Positions 56,763 through 64,000 of a stretch of 64,000 nucleotides of DNA are shown here, one piece after another; within the stretch, counting starts at the first letter, position 1, and the number at the start of each line of letters is the position of its first letter. Source of the DNA: Azorinus chamasolen (lineage: Eukaryota; Mollusca; Bivalvia; Cardiida; Solecurtidae); contig OY755238.1 of NCBI GenBank assembly GCA_963576725.1, forward strand, positions 27,248,334 to 27,312,333, read 5' to 3'. The notes under the pieces are model-generated. The model had not been told where the DNA came from, ran no database searches, and worked only from the letters and a program-made list of their open reading frames with translations. A program made the position numbers and the translations under genes.

Positions 56763-56835
56763 CGCAGGTGGCGGTGGTCTAGTGGTAACGCGCTTGACTA
56801 TCAGTCCGGAGGTCCGGGTTCAAATCCCGGTCCCA
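56763..56835 (+). repeat. tRNA-derived SINE head
   Basis: GGTGGCGGTGGTCTAGTGGTA (A-box part) and CCGGGTTCAAATCCCGG (perfect T-arm with B box). The acceptor arms pair except for one mismatch, but the D and anticodon arms are poor. A tail extends to perhaps 57235, where AAATGGGTACCTG resembles SINE ends. Confidence 0.65.
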
Positions 56836-57455
56836 CCCGGAAATTTCAGAGACGCTTTTCCGTGTCTCCCACCCGCACATCCTCTCCACCCAGGGGCAGT
56901 CCAAATAATTTGACATCACGCAAGCTTATTTTCATTCAAATTATCATGTTGTCATTCTTCATTTTGTTTTTCATCATTCATATTCATATGTATAATTTTT
57001 CGCTGCTAGCGTGTTTTCGCAGGAATGATAAAAAATAAATAATGAAATAATAAAAATAGAAGAAAAAAAGATATAAAAGAATGAAAATGTGATGAAGAAC
57101 GATAATTATGTTATATTTCAAAATACAGAAGTTTTATATTGTAGAACTACACCCAGGGGTTAAAATGGGTACCTGTGATGGTCACTCGCCGGTACTGCGG
57201 CCAGTGACTCAATGGCCATGGGAGTAAATGTACAGTCGGCTGAAAGTAGACTATAACTAGGTACTTTACTCTTTTAAAAAACAGTTATAAAGGCCTTTGA
57301 AAGAGCCATCAGAATGACTGCTACATAGAATTTTTTGTCAATTTTTTTTCTCCCAATCTTCAACACTTTTCAGCAGAGTGGTGCTGCATCCATATCCAGG
57401 CCGAAACGCATTAAATATTGAAGAAAATATTCCAAAATAGGGAATTAATATAATA

Positions 57456-57639
57456 CATAAATACTTGAACTGCTCTGATCTAATATTTCGACCACTAAGG
57501 GCCTTTGTCAAAGATTATCATGTCAAAATACACGTCACATTTTTGTTACATGCATTCAGCCATAAAATCAAAGAGAATAATCTTTGACAAAGGCCCTTAG
57601 TGGTCGAAATATTAGATCAGAGCAGTTCAAGTATTTATG
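57456..57639. repeat. Inverted repeat with identical 63-bp arms
   Basis: 57456-57518 and 57577-57639 are exact reverse complements, 58 bp apart. The arm contains AAGGCCCTTAGTGGTCGAAA, whose stem plus GAAA is reminiscent of the hammerhead stem II region, but no CTGATGA is present. Confidence 0.9.
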
Positions 57640-57944
57640 CATTAAATATTATCAAAATGTTTCATGAGTTGTTCCTAGATGGCTCTTTCAAAGGGAGAAG
57701 GCTATCAGGTCGATAGTTGCTTTTTTTCCAATATACTATTTTTCTTGTGGAATTGGGACTACGTTCATGTTGATAGGAAAGCACGATTCCGTGACGCATC
57801 TATTAATTAACTGATATGCATAGTATGTCTGCCATATATCTATCAAATAACAGTTGCGGGTCCGTTACAAATGTTAGAGCCGGAAATGAAACTGCCCGAA
57901 TACTTTATTTAGTCGTCTCGAGATTTAACTTATCCTGATACCGG

Positions 57945-57974
57945 TGACGTAACTACCGGTAGTTGCTACGAAAC
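57945..57974 (+). promoter_or_regulatory. Possible GAS8 promoter: CRE-like site and X-box-like site
   Basis: TGACGTAA at 57945-57952 and GTTGCTACGAAAC at 57962-57974, about 100 bp upstream of the GAS8 start codon. The second fits the RFX X-box half-site RYYNYY exactly and misses the other half by one base. RFX factors control ciliary genes in animals. Confidence 0.35.
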
Positions 57975-58071
57975 GAACTCATACATCTATCTTTGTTTAC
58001 ACTGTGTCTAAGTACAACATTTAAACGATTTTTAAAACTATCTGCTCGAAAGTTTTGTGCTTACAAGCAAA

Positions 58072-58074
58072 ATG
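58072..58074 (+). CDS. GAS8: GAS8 exon 1 (initiator ATG only)
   Basis: The start codon is followed at once by a strong donor, ATG|GTAAGT. The 5'-UTR part of the exon starts somewhere upstream, perhaps near 57990. The next exon supplies the conserved lysine-rich N-terminus in phase 0. Confidence 0.75.
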
Positions 58075-61000
58075 GTAAGTTTTTGATACAATTTGCATGT
58101 AAAACTTGACATTTGATTGATTTTTACCGGAGAGAAAAGAAAAATAATGCACAGGCTGTTGATACAACAGAAGTGGGTGGGGAGATCAAAATTCTTAATA
58201 TTCAATTTTCATGACTGGGTAAGCTATCCTTCTTTTTTATGAGGATTAATTACCCAATTAAGATTATTAGCTATCTTGTCAAATAAGTTAATATTGTTCA
58301 TTAGTATCAGCGGGTCAATTGGTCTCAGATTTTAATTGACATCAGTGAAAAAAAACCATACAACGATTTCCTGTTTTATGCAAACACAGCATTTTATCAT
58401 ATTCATGACAGCATCATATTCAAGACAGAACAAAATTCAGAATGCATACTTCCTTGATATAACAAATTGTTTCCAGTAATTATGGGTAAACCTTAAAAAC
58501 TGTTGGCAATGTCCGTGTAGTTTTGATATTAAACTGCATATCAGGGTGTTGTTTTAAATCCAAAATATACCCAATGTACATGAAGTAAACCCCATTTGCT
58601 TGTCAATCATTTATATTACCATATGACAAACACCATATGCCTTTTAAGGTAATACAGTCCGATCTCTGTCAGTCGAAGCTGTAAGAGATGTTAATAATGA
58701 TACTTTATCTTTATCAATTACGGTAAAACTTGACCTAACGATCACCTAAATCAACGGTCACATTGTGTTAATGGTCAGTTTGAAATCCTCCTGACAAAGA
58801 TCAGTCTTTAATGCACCTGCTTTAGATGGTCACTATATGTCATCCTAAACCCTATATTTTGACCCCATTAGATGGTCTGGTGGCTAGACTGAAATATGTG
58901 AAAACCCAATACACACTGACACCTATCAAAATGGAGGCTGCCCATCGTAACTTTCTGACACGACGGAAATCGCTGATCGAAATATTGTGACCGCTTTGGA
59001 AATGTCGAGGAAATACATAGATTGGCCGCTTCTGATTGGCCGCTTCTGTGTTTTTCGTTATGTCCGAAGTGAACAAAGTAAACCAAGGATTGACCTTGGC
59101 CTTAAGGCAAGGTTATAATCAATGGCCTGATAATCTTCAATTTCTTTAATGTTAAATGTGCAAAAAATGGGGGTGCTTGGAAGTTTGTCTGCACATTACT
59201 GAATCAAGAGATAACATCAAACAAAATATTCAATCCCTTTCCAAACGTAGGTGCCTCACGTTAGAGGATCAAGTGAAATGTAGATCTACATGTACATTTG
59301 TATTTCCGGATGTGTCAAATGATCCTGCCTGATGTTCTTTTTCTTTTGTGCATGCAATTTACATGTACATGTTGTATTTTACCTGTATTTACAAGGATAA
59401 AATACATCATCTTTTGGATAAGACATTAAAGTACATATAGATATCAATTAATCTTCTGTGTTTGTCTGATCAAACAGAAAAATCCCCCAAAATATCCAAC
59501 ACTCGATTAAGTGGTCACCTCACTTAAGCCGTCAATTTGGCTGCTTCCCTTGACTGACAGGTTTGACTGTACTTGCCATGACAGTTTATTTAAACTTAGT
59601 GTTGTATTAGTTTTACATTTGTTTGGTATCTTAATTCTGCTACATTACATCAAATAGTGAATTTGCAACAAAAGCAATGCTCCTGTTGATTAGTGATTTG
59701 TGTTTAGTATCGCATCCGACAAATGGCAAAACATCCAAATAGTTGATGGTAACCATTAATAGGAAGAAGAAGTATGAAAGTTACTATGCTTTTTGTATTT
59801 AATAGCCACCAAAAAAGAAGAAGAGTGGTAAGAAGGGAAAGAAGGGCAAGAAGTCTGGGAAGGCAAAGACCCCAACCGTAATTGATGGAATCTCAACTGA
59901 AGAAATGACAAAGGAGCAGGTGATGAATTTTGAAATCGTAATATTTACAATTAAAAGATGACTTGCTGATGTTTTTATTTCAGTTTGTAATGGCATCTAA
60001 TATTGCATATTATAGATGATATGTAAGGCTTGATTTCAATGGATAAAGGAAACTTGCCTGTTTAACCTGGAGTTGAGAAAATTTACTTTAACCCTTTCCC
60101 TCATATAAACATGTTTTCACGCATTTGCAAACAGAGTAGACCTAGATCAGACGGCTCCTAGAGGAGCCGTCTGATCAGGGTCTACTCTGTTTGCTAATAG
60201 AATTCTAGTTATTGCAACCATAGCTCATAAAGCCCACATGTGTTCTTGTAATGTGTTAATGTGTTGGTTAAGAGATGGTATCCAGATGTAATTACCTTTC
60301 ATGTGGAATTTGTCGGATTGTAACAGCTAAGATATAATGATAACAATGCTCATGATTGCACTAATTTGTTCTCTGTACATTTTTCTATAGCTGGAGGAAC
60401 ATATAGTTCGCCTCCGCGAAGAACTTGACCGAGAAAGGGAGGAGCGAAACTACTTCCAGCTTGAAAGAGACAAAGTGAACACATTCTGGGAGATCACAAA
60501 AAGACAGCTTGAAGAGAAAAAGGCCGAACTCAGAAACAAAGATAGGGAGATGGAGGATGCAGAAGAGAGGCATCAAATTGAAATAAAGGTACACATTTAG
60601 CCAGTTAACTCTCTGTACACAACATTGAATTTGTGATTACCTATACAAAAAGTTTAGATCTGAATTAGGTATGGTGTAACATGGCATTTCATCAGGATTC
60701 GAATTGTTTGAATGTCACTAGTGTCAGGATATTTAAATAGAAACAAAGGCAACCATAACTTTAAGAATTGTAACATATGACAAATGTTACAGACAACACT
60801 TACTTAAAGGGGAAGTCCCTACATTAGACACGTTTCAAAAGTACCTAGAACATACAAAACTCATTTATTTATTCGGCTCGTGTTTTAGTTTCATTAACTG
60901 TTCGACCAAGGTCGATAATATTTCGTTGTAGAACAAAAATTATTAGTGTCAATGAAAACGGCTTATTTTGTATCACAAGGGCATTTTTGGATATAATTTC

Positions 61001-62939
61001 AAATTTACAATCTTCATAATAATGATTAAACATAGCAAATATTAAGTTTTTTGACATTATTGAAAATATGCGTTCATTGTAGGGACTTCCTCTTTAACCC
61101 ATATCCCGCTAACCACAATCAGTTGCATTTTCAGACAACTTGAACCCAGATGGGACACTGAGTAACTTGGCATCTCATCAGGATCTAAGCTGTTTACACT
61201 TGACCAATAGAGCGTGTGATGGCATTTGGTCAATAGTTTCTCAAAAGCTTGTTGAATGCAGGTCCAGCTTTGAGCAGACAGTTGTTTTATTGGAGTTAGT
61301 TGCAAAGAGTTAACCCTTTACTCCATAATTACACCTTTTTAACCCTTTGGAAACAGAGTAGACCGAGATCAGATGGCTCCCATAGGAGCCATCAAATGTA
61401 ATTGCTTCAGAGAAAAGACATATTCTGTTAACCCTTTCCCTGTTCTATATTTATTCCATATTTCAATACCTACAGAATATTCATTCACAAAATAGTTATA
61501 AAGAAATATGGAAGGTGGAACATTGTAAACATTTTAGGAAGTAAAGAAACAGATATATTAACTTTTATTAGTAAACAGAGCAGACCCTGATCAGACGGCT
61601 CCTCTAGGAGCCATCTGATCTGGGTCTACTCTGCTTGCATATGTGTGAAAACACGTTTACATGAGGGAAAGGGTTAAAATAAAATACCAAGGTATGAATA
61701 GATTGACTGAAAAATAAAATATTTTGATAACATCTTATCTTCTGCTTTATAGAATACGTATTATTATTTCAAGCTGTATTCTTTTAAGGCAGTAATTTTA
61801 CCTCAGTCCTGAAAAAGAAAACTTGTTTCCCCATTCCTATATTCAAATTGAAAATGTTCATGTCAAGAAAATCATAATTCACATTTCTGATTGCAAATCT
61901 TATCCAGATACCTTTTGAATAAGTTACATTAAGTTTTTCATACTAATTTTTTTCTCTAGGAGATAACAAATACATGTACATGTATATAAATCAACTTCTT
62001 TTTCTTTCAGATTGGTTGCTCATGATATTGACTACAATACCGGTATTATATTTTGTTTTTCAGGTTTATAAGCAAAAGGTTAAACATTTATTGTATGAGC
62101 ATCAGAACAACATATCTGAACTGAAAGCGGAGAGTGCAGTAGCTCTAAAATTGGCCCAAGATGACAACCGCGGCAACGAGATGGATCTAAGGAAAGATAA
62201 ACGGGCCCTTAAAGTGTCTCTCAAAGAGCAAGAACTGTCACATGAAGAAATCATCAAGAACCTGAAAAAGGTGAATTTTCACTTATTTCTGCTTTTGAAA
62301 ATGAATAATATACTACAGCTTTACACTCAAACCTACAAGTTATATATCCAGAGCTGAGCGCAAAACTGCTGTAAGTACAGAGTGAATTTGTGAAGACATC
62401 GTTCGTTGTTGTTTTGTAAATAGTGTACAGACAGACCATGAGCTACCAACACTGTCTGATGGAGATTTACACTGGTTTACAGTTATCAGCACCTAAAATA
62501 TTTCCATATCTGTTGAGATGGACTGAGTAGATTTTGATCAGGTGCTGCATCTCTGACTTTGCCAATAATCTGGTCCTACACTGTTTTTAATTCAATTCCA
62601 GTTCCAAATCACAAAGTGCCATAAGGGCTATTTTTTCTTGTCATAGGTCAAACATTATTGTTTTTATTTTTGTTTTAGAAACATGATGAAGAAAACACAG
62701 AGCTTAGAACTGACTTTGAACGACAAGCTAGAGAAATTGAAGCTAAATATGAGAAGAAAATGAGAGCTCTCCGTGATGAACTAGATCTGAGAAGGAAGAC
62801 AGAAATACATGAAATTGAAGAAAGGAAAAATGGACAGATCAATTCTCTTATGAAAAATCATGAGAAGGCTTTCAGTGACATTAAGAATTATTACAATGAT
62901 ATTACATTGAATAATCTGGCCTTGATTAACACTTTGAAG
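58072..62939 (+). CDS. GAS8: GAS8/DRC4, dynein regulatory complex subunit 4, 5' half
   Basis: Five coding exons (58072-58074, 59806-59919, 60391-60588, 62064-62270, 62679-62939) join in phase 0 to 261 codons; the gene continues past the window (about 480 residues in vertebrates). GAS8/DRC4 is a coiled-coil scaffold of the nexin-dynein regulatory complex in motile cilia and flagella. The product starts with a lysine-rich [17 protein letters not shown] tail and [17 protein letters not shown], then near-unbroken coiled coil with the family signatures [56 protein letters not shown] and [20 protein letters not shown]. These match vertebrate GAS8 almost residue for residue as I know the family. Every exon has GT/AG borders. 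Introns carry MITEs but exons are clean. Confidence 0.95.
58655..59569. mobile_element. Pogo/Tigger-like element in GAS8 intron 1
   Basis: Ends CAGTCCGATCTCTGTCAGTC and (reversed) CAGTCAAACCTGTCAGTCAA, with TA on both sides (58653-58654, 59570-59571). 915 bp, no transposase frame. Internal stretches such as ACGGTAAAACTTGACCTAAC are related to the ends. Confidence 0.65.
59806..59919 (+). CDS. GAS8: GAS8 exon 2
   Basis: 38 codons. Acceptor TTTTGTATTTAATAG, donor CAG|GTGATG. Encodes the basic tail, probably microtubule-binding by analogy with the family, and [17 protein letters not shown]. Confidence 0.92.
60088..60206 (+). repeat. Family 1 MITE, right half missing, GAS8 intron 2
   Basis: TTAA 60088-60091. 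Hairpin CGGCTCCTAGAGGAGCCG intact with the A/A mismatch; identity stops after CTAATAGAATTC. Confidence 0.8.
60391..60588 (+). CDS. GAS8: GAS8 exon 3
   Basis: 66 codons. Acceptor TTTTTCTATAG, donor AAG|GTACAC. Encodes [20 protein letters not shown] through [14 protein letters not shown], a charged coiled coil with strong conservation. Confidence 0.95.
60605..60735 (+). repeat. Family 4 MITE fragment, GAS8 intron 3
   Basis: TTAACTCTCTGTACACAACA left end; hairpin decayed (GGTGTAACATGGCATTTCAT). Confidence 0.6.
60804..61097 (+). repeat. Family 6 TTAA element, GAS8 intron 3
   Basis: TTAA at 60804-60807 and 61094-61097. Ends AGGGGAAGTCCCTACATT and (reversed) AGAGGAAGTCCCTACAAT. The right TTAA is shared with the next element. 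Confidence 0.82.
61094..61313 (+). repeat. Family 4 MITE, GAS8 intron 3
   Basis: Between TTAA 61094-61097 and 61310-61313. Imperfect hairpin GATGGGACACTGAGTAACTT / GGCATCTCATC. Right end GTTGCAAAGAGTTAA. Confidence 0.72.
61310..61400 (+). repeat. Truncated family 2 MITE, GAS8 intron 3
   Basis: Begins at the TTAA that ends the previous element; hairpin GATGGCTCCCATAGGAGCCA; truncated after it. Confidence 0.72.
61428..61677 (-). repeat. Family 1 MITE, GAS8 intron 3
   Basis: TTAA at 61428-61431 and 61674-61677, hairpin GGCTCCTCTAGGAGCC. Confidence 0.85.
62064..62270 (+). CDS. GAS8: GAS8 exon 4
   Basis: 69 codons. Acceptor TTTTGTTTTTCAG, donor AAG|GTGAAT. Encodes [20 protein letters not shown] through [10 protein letters not shown]. 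The open frame extends into flanking intron on both sides, which is not coding. Confidence 0.95.
62679..62939 (+). CDS. GAS8: GAS8 exon 5
   Basis: 87 codons. Acceptor TTTTTGTTTTAG, donor AAG|GTAAGA. Encodes [20 protein letters not shown] through the family motif [18 protein letters not shown] at the start of the GAS domain. Remaining exons lie beyond 64000. Confidence 0.95.
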
Positions 62940-62944
62940 GTAAG

Positions 62945-63400
62945 ATACACAGCAATAGATAAATGTGTGTATTTCTATACTAAAATATTCATTTCTCCAC
63001 CAAACCCTATGTTGTGACCACTCTTAACCCTTTCCCTGTTCTATGTTTATTTCAAATTCCAATACCTACTAAATATTCATGGACAAAATTGTTATAATGA
63101 AATATGGAGGGTCGAACATTGTAGCCATTTCAGAAAGTAAAGGCACAGATCTTTGAAATTCTATTAGCAAACAGAGTAGACCCTGATCAGACGGCTCCTA
63201 GGAGCCGTCTGATTTGGGTCTACTCTGTTTGCAAATGCGTGAAAAGGCATTTATATGAGGGAAAGGGTTAAACATCTCTGAGAGATGATTCATAAGATTG
63301 GTTACAACATTTCCGACAATTCTAAATATTGGCAATAACATAGATTTATTCTTGAATGTTTTTTGGTATACACATTTTATCTGGGCAGGTGAAAATTTAT
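62945..63400 (+). repeat. Family 5 element split by a MITE, GAS8 intron 5
   Basis: The left part (CAGCAATAGATAAATGTGTG, CACCAAACCCTATGTTGTGA) begins within 10 bp of the exon 5 donor. The right part resumes after 63271 and ends near ACATTTTATCTGGGCAGGTG. Confidence 0.65.
63024..63271 (-). repeat. Family 1 MITE inside family 5, GAS8 intron 5
   Basis: TTAA at 63024-63027 and 63268-63271. Hairpin CGGCTCCTAGGAGCCG. It interrupts the family 5 palindrome at ACCACTCTTTA. Confidence 0.85.
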
Positions 63401-63418
63401 TTTAAACTACTTTTACCT

Positions 63419-63806
63419 TTAACTTTTTACTCCATAAATACCATATGTCTTTCTATGTCTTTGCAAACAGAGTTGACCTAGATCAGACGGCTCCTGTATG
63501 AGCCATCTGATCAGGGTCTGCTCTATTTGCTTAAACTTTCCTCCATAGGCTAATTTTAGACCCAACCTCTTTGAATCAATCTACCGAAAAGGAGCTTTTA
63601 CTAGAGAAAAGGAAAAGTTTAGAATTGGGTAGATTTGAAACCATTGTGATAAATAGAGCATTTGCTCCTATAGGAGCAAATGCTCTATTTATCACAATGG
63701 TTTCGTAAAGTGACTCTGATCATGTGCCATTATACAAAATAATCTAATTAATATCCATGGTCATGTCATTATTTCTTACATGAATATTCATGGAGTAAAG
63801 GCTTAA
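63419..63806 (+). repeat. Family 2 MITE with family 3 inside, GAS8 intron 5
   Basis: Family 2 left part 63419-63535 and right part 63718-63806 (CATGGAGTAAAGGCTTAA) enclose a family 3 body with a 68-nt type palindrome (about 63637-63705). A TTAA remains at the left join only. Confidence 0.75.
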
Positions 63807-63879
63807 ATAGATAATACATGTATACAAATATAAACCGCCACAATTTATTCTGTTTTGGAATGCAAATTAATGATAATCA

Positions 63880-64000
63880 TTAAACTCTTTGGATGCTAGC
63901 AACAAATTTGTGACTGCCTATGCAAACAGTTTGGATTGAGATGAGAGACCAAGTAACTTGCTATCTCATCAGGATCCAAACTGAGGAATAATTCACCAAA
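63880..64000 (+). repeat. Family 4 MITE, cut by window edge
   Basis: TTAA 63880-63883, CTCTTTGGATGCTAGCAACA, TATGCAAACAGTTTGGATTG; the right end lies outside. Confidence 0.7.

Noticed and set aside
56763..56835. Functional tRNA gene
   Set aside because: The T-arm is perfect, but the D-arm and anticodon arm do not pair well, and a SINE-like tail follows.
61974..62357. 127-codon continuous frame taken as a single gene
   Set aside because: Only 62064-62270 is coding (GAS8 exon 4); the rest is intron read-through beyond clear AG and GT splice sites.

Overview
This is a eukaryotic nuclear window, AT-rich, with spliced genes and very dense repeats. The two host genes are animal genes: a SPATA2/Tamozhennic-like PUB-domain gene and GAS8/DRC4, a subunit of the dynein regulatory complex of motile cilia. 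The repeats suggest a bivalve mollusc: elements built on 150-170 bp core tandem repeats, terminal GTCC-type microsatellites, CR1-like LINEs with a PHD finger, and tRNA-derived SINEs. The bivalve assignment is an inference from repeat style and the species is not established. No bacterial, CRISPR or viral feature was seen.

Layout. 1-10.77 kb: intergenic, almost tiled by short TTAA-flanked hairpin MITEs. 10.78-13.98 kb: SPATA2-like gene on the minus strand (two coding exons, 633 codons); its intron is packed with MITEs. 14-18.6 kb: more MITEs and short tandem repeats. 18.6-25.7 kb: a dead RTE-like LINE (+) split by a tandem-core element, a hAT derivative and other insertions; a hammerhead-ribozyme-like sequence lies in this stretch. 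26-28.5 kb: bivalve-type repeats, including a 152-bp-period element. 31-36.4 kb: CR1-like LINE pieces (+), one carrying a MITE whose insertion exposes a TTAA target duplication, and another carrying a 1.2 kb hAT with a perfect 8-bp duplication. 37.5 kb: second hammerhead-like sequence. 39-45 kb: tandem and composite repeats. 45.9-49.6 kb: the most complete CR1-like LINE (-), with 2A-like NPGP motif, PHD finger, endonuclease and reverse transcriptase, all frameshifted. 51.4-54.5 kb: a 168-bp-period element with the 152-bp element inserted inside it without target duplication. 55-56.6 kb: another LINE tail (-) interrupted by a third tandem-core element. 58.07 kb to beyond the right edge: GAS8 (+), five coding exons visible (261 codons), introns full of TTAA elements.

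MITE families used below (orientation: + means the left end as written here). Family 1: TTAACCCTTTCCCT ends, 230-250 bp. Family 2: TTAACCCTTTACTCCAT ends, 220-300 bp. Both have a central hairpin around GACGGCTCCT/AGGAGCCGTC and a TGAATATTCA motif near the right end. Family 3: TTAACCCATTCCC ends, 190-230 bp, central 66-68 nt palindrome containing GAGCAAATGCTCTATTTATC. Family 4: TTAACTCTTTGCA-type ends with a different GC-rich or imperfect hairpin. Family 5: a long palindrome with CACCAAACCCTATGTTGTG arms. Family 6: TTAAAGGGGAAGTCCCTACA ends, about 300 bp. TTAA duplication plus CC-starting termini resembles piggyBac-type transposition, but no transposase is visible here.

The two genes show no functional linkage. 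The window's strongest unexplained signals are the TTAA/hairpin MITE superfamily, which abuts, nests and swaps modules; the two hammerhead-like sequences; and the arrays of AGGTCA nuclear-receptor half-sites carried by the tandem-core elements.
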